Below, piece by piece: positions 54,346 through 63,556 of a stretch of DNA of 64,000 nucleotides. Every line of letters begins with the position of its first letter. The first letter of the stretch is position 1. Origin of the DNA: Candidatus Sumerlaeaceae bacterium (GTDB lineage: Bacteria > Sumerlaeota > Sumerlaeia > Sumerlaeales > Sumerlaeaceae); assembly GCA_026418615.1 (NCBI GenBank), contig JAOAAY010000006.1, positions 1 through 64,000 on the forward strand, written 5' to 3'. A program made the translations under genes and the position numbers. The notes beneath the pieces were generated by a model. It was not told the origin of the DNA and ran no database searches. It saw only the letters and a list, made by a program, of their open reading frames with translations.

Positions 54346-55011
54346 ATGGGTTTTTCTAGTGGGCGGCGTGCAGCGGCGTTCACGCTCATAGAACTTCTTA
54401 TTGTGGTGGCCATCATTGCAATCCTGGCTGCCATTGCCGTGCCCAACTTCCTCGAGGCCCAGACGCGCGCCAAGGTAAGCCGCGCCCGCGCCGATGCGCG
54501 CTCGGTGGCGACGGCACTCGAAAGTTATGCGGTGGACAACAACAAGTACCCCATCCCGCGCTTCGAGCCGTACCAGGACCTCGGGTTGAGACAGTCGGCC
54601 GCGCAGTTTGTGCCCGGGGGGGCGCACCCGGTTTCAGGCGGACAAACAGTGTACGGCGGCCTCTCGACGCCCATCGCTTATATTTCCAGCGCCCAGTTAA
54701 AGGATCCGTTTGCCGAAAAAACCTACGACGACCGCCGCTCGGATCTCTTTTACCAGAATATTGATTACTGGTATGAGGTGGGCGCGCTGTTTGCGGAATA
54801 TGCCAACCCCCAATATCCTCAAACGCTCTACGCGATTGACCCCAGCGGCTCGATTTACCGGACGGCGTACGGGTCTTGGAAAATGGGCTCGATTGGCCCG
54901 GATCGCGATTATTCGGGCGGGCGGCACATTTACGATCCAACCAACGGCACCGTGAGCGAGGGCGATATTTACAGGACTCAAAACAGAACCGAAGGCGGCG
55001 GCGTGCAATAG
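54346..55011 (+). CDS. Type II secretion/type IV pilus pseudopilin (second copy)
   Basis: This 221-residue protein has a short leader ending R-R-A-A-A, FTLIELLIVVAIIAILAAI and AVPNFLEAQTRAKVSRARAD. It therefore belongs with the pseudopilin at 5561, and it shares the C-terminal YDPTNGTVSEGDI motif. The leader residue before F is Ala instead of Gly, unusual for prepilin peptidase substrates. A strong AGGAGG lies before the ATG at 54346. It is monocistronic and no other secretion genes adjoin. Confidence 0.88.
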   Translation: MGFSSGRRAAAFTLIELLIVVAIIAILAAIAVPNFLEAQTRAKVSRARADARSVATALESYAVDNNKYPIPRFEPYQDLGLRQSAAQFVPGGAHPVSGGQTVYGGLSTPIAYISSAQLKDPFAEKTYDDRRSDLFYQNIDYWYEVGALFAEYANPQYPQTLYAIDPSGSIYRTAYGSWKMGSIGPDRDYSGGRHIYDPTNGTVSEGDIYRTQNRTEGGGVQ

Positions 55012-55029
55012 CCGCCCCGTTTGGCGATT

Positions 55030-56562
55030 TTAGGGAGTGATGCCGTTGGCCGCCAGCGCCTCGAGCATCCGGCGGGCAAGCACCCTGTAGCCGGCTTCAT
55101 TCAAGTGCAGTCCGTCGCGGCTAAACTCCGCCTTGAGCAACCCGTCGGGGCCAACCGTTTCTGTGTAGTGATCCACATAATGGATCATGGGGTCGGTCGC
55201 CTCGCCGGTGAGACGGCGCACGGCCTCGTTGAATGGCGCGATGAACGGCGCGATGCGCTCGTACTCGCCGCGGGTCGCGTGGCAGGAGACGATGAACACA
55301 TGGGCGTCCGGCACTGCGGCGCGGATGCGACGCACCACCTCGGCGTAACATGCGGCCGTTTCCTCGACGGTCGGCGAGCCGGTGCGAGACAGAGCGCCCA
55401 AATCATTCGTGCCATTATGGATGAACACGGCCCGGGGGCGAAGATCAATCACTGAACAGTAGAGGCGGTGCAAAAGGCCGCGCGAGGTCAGCCCAATACG
55501 GTCGGCGCTGATACCGCGGTTGGCAACGAGCCAGCCGGGCATGAGTTTGTCCGCTTCGAACCCGTGGAAGGTGCTGCTGCCAAGGAGGACGATCGGCCGG
55601 GTTGTAGCGCTTTCGGCGCTCCATGTCGTGGCATTTTCCTGCTCATAGGCCAGTGTGCGTTCCATGTAGAGGCGCTGAAAACGGTCGGCGATGTGCTGGC
55701 CTGCAAGGGGCGGGGTGGTGCCAGCGTCGGGGGCCAAGGTGCGCAAGTGGAACTCGAGGTGCTCTGGCAGGCGGGCGCGCCAGTAATCCCACGAGTGCCC
55801 GCCGGGAAACTCGCGGTACTCGTGCACGATGGCGCGGTTGGTGAGCCGCTCGTGGAGACGGCGGTTGTCATCGAGCGCCGCGGAGTCGCTGGTGCCGGTG
55901 TCGAACAGCAGCGCCACCCCCGGCGTGGTGAACCGGTCAGCCAGTGCCCACGCGCTGTGGCGCGCCCACTCCGCGGCCGATTCTGGCAACGGGCCGAGCA
56001 AGGTGTCGAGACGCCATTTGCCCGGATGGGCCTCCAGCCGGAGGATGCCGCTCATGGACGAGGCGGATGCAAAGGTGTCTGGGTATTTTGCGGCCAGCGT
56101 CAGCGCGCCGTGGCCGCCCATACTCAGGCCGGCGATGGCGCGGCCGTTGCGTGAGGGGATGGTGGGGAAGCGAGCATCCACATCCGCCACCAGGTCGCGC
56201 GCCGTGGCGGACTCGTAGCGCGACTGCGCCTGAAGCGGGCTGTCAAGGTACCACCCGAATTCGCCGCCGTCCGGGGTCACCACAATGAGGGGACGCCCGG
56301 CCAGCAAAGCCGTGATGGAGGTGCGCTCCGTCCAGTCACGGTAATTTCCGGTGGCTCCGTGCAGGAGATATAGGACGGGGTACCGGCGGCCCGGTTCAAG
56401 GGGATCAGGGTGGATGGCGATATAGGTCGTGTCGCGGTCGAGCGCGGTGCTGCGGAAGACAACAAGCGTTTCCGTGGAGACAGCGGCGTGCGTGCCGGCG
56501 GTCGCGATGCAAAGGCAGGCGGCGGCGATGGCTGAGCAGAGGCTGCGGATGATGGGATTCAC
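55030..56562 (-). CDS. Secreted esterase fused to an SGNH/GDSL hydrolase
   Basis: This 510-residue protein has a Sec signal (residues 1-27). The first domain is esterase-D/CE1-like, with YPVLYLLHGATG, nucleophile S147 in AGLSMGGHGAL and a late His in GGHSWDYW. The second is an SGNH domain starting near 320, with VLLGSSTFHGFE (block I), VANRGISADR, IHNGTNDL (block III) and DGLHLNEAGY (block V). The pair would deacylate polysaccharides or esters outside the cell. GTG at 56562 has GGGAGC eight bases upstream. It ends a same-strand operon of three to four genes. Confidence 0.9.
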   Translation of the reverse strand: MNPIIRSLCSAIAAACLCIATAGTHAAVSTETLVVFRSTALDRDTTYIAIHPDPLEPGRRYPVLYLLHGATGNYRDWTERTSITALLAGRPLIVVTPDGGEFGWYLDSPLQAQSRYESATARDLVADVDARFPTIPSRNGRAIAGLSMGGHGALTLAAKYPDTFASASSMSGILRLEAHPGKWRLDTLLGPLPESAAEWARHSAWALADRFTTPGVALLFDTGTSDSAALDDNRRLHERLTNRAIVHEYREFPGGHSWDYWRARLPEHLEFHLRTLAPDAGTTPPLAGQHIADRFQRLYMERTLAYEQENATTWSAESATTRPIVLLGSSTFHGFEADKLMPGWLVANRGISADRIGLTSRGLLHRLYCSVIDLRPRAVFIHNGTNDLGALSRTGSPTVEETAACYAEVVRRIRAAVPDAHVFIVSCHATRGEYERIAPFIAPFNEAVRRLTGEATDPMIHYVDHYTETVGPDGLLKAEFSRDGLHLNEAGYRVLARRMLEALAANGITP

Positions 56563-56591
56563 GGCAATGCTCCCGGTAGTTTGTGTCCCTG

Positions 56592-57239
56592 TCAGGGACC
56601 GGATTCGATGCGGGCCAATTCGGCGCGCAGGAAGTCAGCGGCCGGGATCTGGCGCCCGTCGGGATACTCGACGAGGTACGGTTCCCCGGAGAGCGAGGAT
56701 CTGGAGGCGACACCGTCAAGGAAATCGTATGCCGTCCTGACCCGGTCGCCGGCCGCGTCAAGTTTCTTGCGCAGATGCTTGGCTGCCTCGGCCGGGGGGT
56801 GGGGGCTGCCGTTGCGGATGAACTTCGCGCCGTCGAGGCCCTCGACGGCGCGGATCAATCGCAAAACCTTCTCGTGCTCAGTTTGGGCGACGGGCTGTGC
56901 CTCGATCACGCTCAGCATGGCATAGTCCTCGCCGACGAGAGCGTTCTCGATGCGGTCGTGACGCAGCAGGCGTTGGTGCTCCCCCATCGTGAACGGCAAA
57001 TGGTCTCCTGCCTTCATCCTCATGTTGGTGATCGCGGTCGTCTCGTCCCCGTGCCAGACGGAAACATCCACGCGTCCGCCGGTGATGTCGCCGAGGCCAA
57101 CGCTGACTGGGCCGGAAGTACCGGGCAGCGTCGCCGAGGTGCGCTGGGCGAGGCGCAGTGTCAGCGGTTCGGTTGCCATGCAGGCGGCGGCCATGGCGGG
57201 CAGCACGGCGACGGCACCTGTGCGACCGTGCGCGCTCAT
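56592..57239 (-). CDS. DUF5329-like protein
   Basis: This product of about 215 residues has a weakly hydrophobic N-terminus (MSAHGRTGAVAVLPAMAAAC) that may be a signal. A divergent middle is followed by a C-terminal block KVLRLIRAVEGLDGAKFIRNG, EAAKHLRKKLD, RTAYDFLDGVASRSSLSG and DFLRAELARI. The E-FIRNG-AA-HLR-K-ASRSS-SG pattern matches DUF5329. The ATG overlaps the stop of the preceding gene, so the two are coupled. Function is unknown. Confidence 0.7.
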   Translation of the reverse strand: MSAHGRTGAVAVLPAMAAACMATEPLTLRLAQRTSATLPGTSGPVSVGLGDITGGRVDVSVWHGDETTAITNMRMKAGDHLPFTMGEHQRLLRHDRIENALVGEDYAMLSVIEAQPVAQTEHEKVLRLIRAVEGLDGAKFIRNGSPHPPAEAAKHLRKKLDAAGDRVRTAYDFLDGVASRSSLSGEPYLVEYPDGRQIPAADFLRAELARIESGP

Positions 57240-57415
57240 GGTCCGGGGGGTGGTCCGCCGCCGCCCCATGGTCCGCCCCCAGGCGGTCTTCCGCCATCCC
57301 ATGGTCTGCCTCCGGCTGGTCCGCCTTCACCCCGTGGTCCGCCTCCCGGCGGCCCGCCGCCGCGTCCTCCCCGGCGTCCGCCGTCATCGCCGCGCCCTCG
57401 GTCGCCGCCCCCCTC
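57236..57415 (-). repeat. Gly/Pro/Arg-coding low-complexity repeat in the gene's 3' end
   Basis: Short units of GGN-CCN and GGN-CGN triplets encode a G-G-P-P-G type tail. The unit varies, and the DNA repeat is a consequence of the protein tail. Confidence 0.7.
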
Positions 57416-59350
57416 GCGGAACTCGGTGATCAGGTCGTCGCTGACGGGGTCGTAAATGAAGGTTCCCCTTTTGTTGACGACCTGCCGTGCTTCGAACTCC
57501 TTGCTGATGACCTTGCCGTCCGGCATCGTGAATCGTAAGGTCACGGGCTGTTGGCTGTCCAGCGAGAGGCGGAAATTACCTCCGTTTCGGGTGAATCCTC
57601 CTGACCCGCGCACCTCAAGGTTTCGGCCCCCGGCCGTCACCTTATAGATGGCCTCTACCGGCACTCCCGCAACTCCTTGTCCGTCTGTCAGCAGGAGTTC
57701 TCCATTGAGCGACGCCCGCTTGATGGCCAGTTCGTAAGGGCGGTTGCGAGGAAAGCGCCCGCGGGCGACCGCAACGCCGCCGCGGTTGCGTGCGATGAGC
57801 AGCCCCTGACCGGTGCGATTGTCGGGCAGGTTCATGAAAAACTCGCCTTTCAGATCGGTCTGCACCTCGTCGCGGTGCTGATCGTTGCCCAGATAGTACG
57901 AGGCGCCAACCGTAGCGCGTCGGGCTGGTGCCGGATTGCCATCGCGTCCCTCGGCGGTGACCTTCCCCTGAATGAATGGCACTTGTTTCATGCGAATCAC
58001 GACCTCGTCCGAGGCCGAGTCGGTTGGGACCTTGCGTTCGATGACGCGCTGAACGCCCGTTGTGCCGTCGTCATTGACGGGCGCGCGTCCGCGCTCGTTG
58101 ATGTACATTTTATAGGAGTCCATCGCCATGGTCTGGAACGCGAACCGCCCGTTCTCGTCGGAGAGAACGGAGCGGCGACCGTAAGGGCTGTCGTATCCAA
58201 TCGTGATGCCGGGAAGGGGCTTGCGATTACCGGCGCCCTCGACGCGGCCGGTGACAAACAGTTCGGAGGGCAGCATGATCTCAACGCCCTCTTTCACCTC
58301 CCGTTCGGCGAGTTCCACCTGCAGCGGTTCGGATCGCATCCCGCGCTGCGCGATGAGCATCTGCGTTCCGGGGGCAAGGTCGGTGAACTCAAACGCCCCG
58401 TCCGCGCCCGACAGGACGCCTTTGCCGCCCATGGGCATAAACCGTCCGCGCTGGCGGGTGATCGCGTACACCCGCGCGCCCGGCACGCCCTTGCCAGTGA
58501 GGCGATCCACGGTGCGACCGCGGATGATGCAGCCGCCGGGTTTCATGGCGATCTCGGCGTCGTCGTCGGGTGAGGCGATGCGTGCGCTGGCCTGCTGGTA
58601 ACCCGGCGCCTCGGCTATGGTGGTAACGCGGCCGGGGGGCGCGTTAGGGAAGCGGAACGCGCCATCGGACAGGGTGGTCACGCTGCCGTACAATCCGAGC
58701 GGTACGAAGCGCCCCGGGAAATAAACAGTGGCTCCGGCAATGGCTCCGGAGGTGGTCGCATCTTTCACGAAGCCGGTCAGCATGACGCCGCGGGGCAGCG
58801 TGAAGTCGGTCCGCGACGGCTCCCCATTGAGCATGACAAATTGGGCGGTCGGCGCTTTGCCAGCCGCATCCGCCAAAACAATATACATCTGAGCCGAGTC
58901 ATTGAGGTTATACAGGGTGTATGATCCCTCGCTGTCCGTGACGGCCTCGCGCAAGGCGGGGAAGGTTGTCATCGGGTCAGGGGGATAGAGTCGCACTTGG
59001 GCGCCCGCAATGGGCTTGCGCTCCTCGTCTTGTACGATACCGAAGATGTACGACTCGCCCGCGGCGCGCAACATGGCGGCCTCGCGGTCCTCGGTCCGCG
59101 GCGGAGGCGGGGGCGGTTTCGGCGCTGCAGCGCGCGGTGCCGGCGCCGCGTCGTCGAGCAGACTGATGCGCGAGCCGTTCTCCCCGACATCCGACCATGA
59201 GAACTCGTCGCCGTTGTTATCCGCTTCATTGGCTGCCGATGCCTCGGCTGACGGCAGCGGGGCGGCGACCTTGCGGTTGAGGCTGACAAGAGCGCCAAGC
59301 AAGGCCACGGCGAGAGCCGCCACGATGATCATCGGAGTGCGCTGGGTCAT
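57236..59350 (-). CDS. Membrane-anchored protein with repeated carboxypeptidase-regulatory-like beta domains and Gly/Pro tail
   Basis: This 704-residue protein has a hydrophobic N-terminal segment (residues 7-24). A Pro/Ala linker follows, then at least four carboxypeptidase-regulatory-like (transthyretin-like) repeats, each with a GxV-D...P-I-A-G-A-x-V-x-x-Y pattern: IVQDEERKPIAGAQVRLY, VKDATTSGAIAGATVYF, TVDRLTGKGVPGARVYA and VEGAGNRKPLPGITIGY. A disordered Gly/Arg then Gly/Pro tail of about 60 residues closes it. It is presumably periplasmic. It lies 107 bases behind the sigma-54 regulator gene on the same strand. Confidence 0.85.
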   Translation of the reverse strand: MTQRTPMIIVAALAVALLGALVSLNRKVAAPLPSAEASAANEADNNGDEFSWSDVGENGSRISLLDDAAPAPRAAAPKPPPPPPRTEDREAAMLRAAGESYIFGIVQDEERKPIAGAQVRLYPPDPMTTFPALREAVTDSEGSYTLYNLNDSAQMYIVLADAAGKAPTAQFVMLNGEPSRTDFTLPRGVMLTGFVKDATTSGAIAGATVYFPGRFVPLGLYGSVTTLSDGAFRFPNAPPGRVTTIAEAPGYQQASARIASPDDDAEIAMKPGGCIIRGRTVDRLTGKGVPGARVYAITRQRGRFMPMGGKGVLSGADGAFEFTDLAPGTQMLIAQRGMRSEPLQVELAEREVKEGVEIMLPSELFVTGRVEGAGNRKPLPGITIGYDSPYGRRSVLSDENGRFAFQTMAMDSYKMYINERGRAPVNDDGTTGVQRVIERKVPTDSASDEVVIRMKQVPFIQGKVTAEGRDGNPAPARRATVGASYYLGNDQHRDEVQTDLKGEFFMNLPDNRTGQGLLIARNRGGVAVARGRFPRNRPYELAIKRASLNGELLLTDGQGVAGVPVEAIYKVTAGGRNLEVRGSGGFTRNGGNFRLSLDSQQPVTLRFTMPDGKVISKEFEARQVVNKRGTFIYDPVSDDLITEFREGGGDRGRGDDGGRRGGRGGGPPGGGPRGEGGPAGGRPWDGGRPPGGGPWGGGGPPPGP

Positions 59351-59457
59351 AGGGAGTCCTCCACTTCAGGACGGGGCAGCGAAGTTTATCCAACACTCAG
59401 TAGCCGCTGGCGTGCCAAAGTGCAAATGCAAATGGTCAGCCCGACCGTCGCCGGGCC

Positions 59458-60897
<1,440 letters not shown>

Positions 60898-60931
60898 GAT
60901 TTGGTCTCTATCGTGGACTCTATCATGTACA

Positions 60932-60961
60932 AATCCCGATTGGATACGATGTCAATCCCGA
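60932..60961 (+). promoter_or_regulatory. Candidate activator-binding direct repeats
   Basis: AATCCCGA occurs at 60932-60939 and again at 60954-60961, 22 bases apart, i.e. two helical turns. CTCTATC is also repeated at 60906 and 60918. They lie about 90-145 bases before the predicted start of transcription, the usual place for enhancer sites of NtrC-type activators. Confidence 0.4.
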
Positions 60962-61023
60962 AAGGAAGCCCGGAACTTTCCAATAAAACCAAGAAAATCA
61001 GTGTGAAAATCTCATGGCAATGT

Positions 61024-61040
61024 TTGGGTCACTTTTTGCT
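61024..61040 (+). promoter_or_regulatory. Sigma-54-type promoter (-24/-12)
   Basis: TTGGGTCACTTTTTGCT has the -24 GG (61026-61027) and the -12 GC (61038-61039) exactly ten bases apart. It shares TTGG, the C at -20 and TTGCT with the consensus YTGGCACG-N4-TTGCW, but departs at four of the less conserved positions. Predicted start is near 61051. Confidence 0.6.
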
Positions 61041-61064
61041 ACTTGAGGTTACACCCCCTGACGA

Positions 61065-61130
61065 GACGGGGATTTCAGAGGAGTCGTCCCCAACGGCGCT
61101 AAGACTCTGGAGTCCCCGTCGTAATTTTTT
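61065..61130 (+). terminator. Terminator-like structure 1 in the leader
   Basis: GACGGGGA pairs with TCCCCGTC around a 40-base inner region that holds CAGAG/CTCTG. GTAA and six T residues follow directly. An alternative pairing would disrupt it. Confidence 0.5.
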
Positions 61131-61159
61131 GCGCAGGTGGGATGGATGGATTGCTAAGG

Positions 61160-61188
61160 ACCCTCCGCGGTGCGCGGGGGGTTTTTTT
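61160..61188 (+). terminator. Intrinsic terminator 2, 77 bases upstream of the next gene
   Basis: A nine- to ten-base stem (ACCCTCCGCG with CGCGGGGGGT, one G-U pair), a three-base loop and seven T residues make a textbook terminator in the plus direction. Confidence 0.85.
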
Positions 61189-61265
61189 ATGGGGTTGAAT
61201 CGGGCGGCGGGCTGTCGCAGCGTATGCGCTTTACACATCGGGCCGCACGGGTCCGGAGGCAGGCT

Positions 61266-62768
61266 ATGGGGTGGATGCGGGCAGTGGGGGTCAGCGCGGT
61301 GATGAGTCTGGCATCCGTGGTGTCGGCGCAGCCGGTCTTGGCATTGCCGGCGCGCAGTCCGTCGGCACGGACAGGCTCGCAGATCAACGCTCTCGTGACC
61401 AGTATGACGCGCGAGGCGCGGGAGGAGACTCTGTACGCCGAGATTACCGCGGGCAATATTCCCGATTTCCTCCGTCCGCTGCGGGCGGTCACGGTGTCGT
61501 CGGTCATCGCCGGAGTTGCGCGCACAGCAACCTATTATGTGACCTGTGACTACCTCGCTGTTGGCTCGAATGTGGACTCGTTTCGCATGCCGATGACGCC
61601 GATCCTCGCCCAATGGCTGGCCGACTACACCCAGTGCGTGCTGCCGACGCGCAAGATGGTGAATGACATTTACGCCGCGACAACCTCGAAACTGGCGCCG
61701 CAGCCTATCCCGCCGAGCGCGGAGATGGTGACCGTGCCGGTCTTCTGGACGCATCACGGGATGATTGAAGGTGCGCGTGTCGCCGCGGGATTTCCTGTCG
61801 GGGCGTTTCTGGGCGGGATCAAGAAGGATGTTGTGATCACTCCGCAACTGCCCACGCGGCCTCCGCCGCCGCGAGTGGCCATCTACGGATGGCACCAATT
61901 GAACGGCACCCCGATCCAGCCGCTGTCGCTTGTGCATGAAAACACTTATGCGGATTACAGCCACGGCATCCGGCTCGTGCGCAGCGAGATGCTGCTCGAC
62001 GGCGTAACAACGACCGTTCAGGCCATCCTTGCGCACCCGACGCTCCATGTGCTGCTAAGCGACGAGGGCACCATCGCCGATCCTCGCTACCCCGTGCCCG
62101 CGCCGCCGCGGACCTTTCCCTACCGTGACAACTTTCCCTCGACGGGGACGGAATTAAGTTGGACGGGCCGGTTTACGGCGCCGGCCGTGGTCGCGTTCAG
62201 TCCCGTGGCCCCGGGCGGCGACGGGTGGGTCCTGCGGGTGCGCGACACCAGCGGCGGCATCGAGACGGCGCGCACGGGCCGCGTGACGGATACCGATTAC
62301 ATGGTCGAGTGCGACATTTACTGCCATTACCGCCCCGCGCTGGCGGGCGACGGTTTCGAGCGCGTGGGCATTTTCGTTCGCGACAACGGCAACGGGATGT
62401 TTGAGGGGATTTCCGGCGGGGGCGTGCAGGGCAACAATTACGCTCTGACCTGGGACTCGCACAACGGGCGCGTGCAGTGCTTGCGGACGGTGGCGGGCGT
62501 GCCGGAGGACCTGCTGCCGGCAGCGCAGTTCCGCGCGTCCTCGGGGTGGCGTCGCATGAGAATCGAGGCGGTCGGGACGCAGATTACTTTCCAACTCGAC
62601 GGCGCGACGCTGGTCTCGACGGCGGACAGCACGCACGCGGCCGGGCAGTTTGGCATCGGGTATCACGAGTACTTCGCGACGAACGCGAACATTGTTGGCA
62701 CGCACGCCGAGTCGTTCTCGGCCACGACGCCCGCGGGCGCCGGCATCGGGAACTGGGAAGCCTACTGA
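61266..62768 (+). CDS. Secreted protein of unknown family with C-terminal concanavalin-like domain
   Basis: This 500-residue protein begins at ATG 61266, chosen because GGAGG lies seven bases upstream. It has a Sec signal (MGWMRAVGVSAVMSLASVV...A-Q). The first domain (about 30-290) has conserved-looking VTCDYLAVGSNVDSFRMPM, FWTHHGMIEGA, WHQLNGTPIQPLS and ENTYADYSHGIRLV, a possible catalytic His/Asp cluster in a family I do not recognise. The second domain (about 310-490) resembles LamG/concanavalin folds (FERVGIFVRDNGNG, WRRMRIEAVGTQITF). It ends NWEAY after a T-P-A-G linker, similar to the W-x-L-Y-E tails at 43-45 kb. Confidence 0.75.
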   Translation: MGWMRAVGVSAVMSLASVVSAQPVLALPARSPSARTGSQINALVTSMTREAREETLYAEITAGNIPDFLRPLRAVTVSSVIAGVARTATYYVTCDYLAVGSNVDSFRMPMTPILAQWLADYTQCVLPTRKMVNDIYAATTSKLAPQPIPPSAEMVTVPVFWTHHGMIEGARVAAGFPVGAFLGGIKKDVVITPQLPTRPPPPRVAIYGWHQLNGTPIQPLSLVHENTYADYSHGIRLVRSEMLLDGVTTTVQAILAHPTLHVLLSDEGTIADPRYPVPAPPRTFPYRDNFPSTGTELSWTGRFTAPAVVAFSPVAPGGDGWVLRVRDTSGGIETARTGRVTDTDYMVECDIYCHYRPALAGDGFERVGIFVRDNGNGMFEGISGGGVQGNNYALTWDSHNGRVQCLRTVAGVPEDLLPAAQFRASSGWRRMRIEAVGTQITFQLDGATLVSTADSTHAAGQFGIGYHEYFATNANIVGTHAESFSATTPAGAGIGNWEAY

Positions 62769-63556
62769 CCGTTGCGCGCGGACCCCGCCGCGGAGGCGGG
62801 GCGTAAGCAGGGCGCCTCAGTGTTCGTCAAGCAGTGTCGGAACTGGCGGCATCGCACTGAACCCATGCCTCGGGCATAGCCAGATGTTTCCCAAGGATGC
62901 CGAGCACTACCATGAACTCGACGAGCGTGAACACCCTGTCATTCGAGCCAGATTTCGTATCTGCCACCGTGCTCTCCGGGCCGGAACTCCAATCTGTTTG
63001 CAAGGACATCACCTCTCGGTTCCGAGTCCGACACCACCTCTTCCATAGGGGCTACGATCATGCCCACCACCACATCGCGTGACAGCGCCCGTAATCTGTC
63101 CCTGAGTGACGCCATCTGCTGCCAGTCTGCCTCGTCAGAAGCAGTCTTTGAACCACCGGTGTGAAGAGTCATGCAACCCAGCGCGTCCCGGTCCGAGCAG
63201 TACTGCGTGATGCTCTCATGCAGGAAGCAGTTCCGCTTCTCCACGACCGCGGTGCAAATGATTCCCTCGCAATGAGTCCTCCTTGTGGCGTTTCGGGTTA
63301 CAAAGCCCCCTAAGCAACCTGCGCAAGCCAGGTTGCCGCCGAGCCTATGCGCGCCTTGCGCCTCAAGATTTGAGAATAAGCGCGCAGGAGATTGCAAAAA
63401 GGATCCCCGTGCGCCCGTGGGTGCGGAGGCTACCTTAGGCTGGTTTCCACTGATGTCCCGTCGTCTTCGTGTCGGGTGCCGGCCGGTTGGCTATTGTGAC
63501 AACGCGGTTGCGGTATGCGCCCGCATACCCTGCCTACGCGGCTTTCCGACATGCGG
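62769..63556. other. Gene-poor stretch with a decayed pseudopilin start
   Basis: About 790 bases with no intact gene. Open frames on the minus strand look partly protein-like (CTAVVEKRNCF, ITQYCSDRDALGCM), and one carries a pseudopilin-like start (see 62827). The rest shows no RNA gene or terminator I can support. Confidence 0.5.
62827..63012 (-). pseudogene. Degenerate pseudopilin N-terminus
   Basis: A 61-codon frame contains RVFTLVEFMVVLGILG followed by LAMPEAWVQ. This clearly resembles the pseudopilin start FTLVELMVVIGILG...AMAIPAWV, but with substitutions and a lost stretch, and no body follows. A second minus frame at 62939-63397 holds cysteine- and charge-rich sequence that might be other decayed pieces. 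Confidence 0.45.

Larger units (their letters stand above)
61051..61188 (+). ncRNA. Candidate sigma-54-driven small RNA or terminating leader
   Basis: From the predicted start the transcript would be G/C-rich and structured, meeting two terminator-like hairpins (61065-61130 and 61160-61188) before any coding region. The first stem can form two mutually exclusive ways: GGGGA (61068-61072) pairs with TCCCC at 61087-61091, or GACGGGGA (61065-61072) pairs with TCCCCGTC at 61113-61120. The arrangement (NtrC-family gene, sigma-54 promoter, roughly 80-140-base RNA ending in T runs) resembles luxO-qrr. Whether it is a free small RNA or a regulated leader of the gene at 61266 cannot be told. Confidence 0.45.

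Noticed and set aside
57240-57415. Short G/C-rich repeats suggesting a CRISPR or tandem-repeat locus
   Set aside because: Repeats are imperfect, without spacers, and encode a Gly/Pro-rich protein tail in frame.
61058-61100. Hammerhead-ribozyme-like core (CTGACGA) in the leader
   Set aside because: The following stem is not succeeded by GAAA and there is no complementary third helix, so the core is incomplete.
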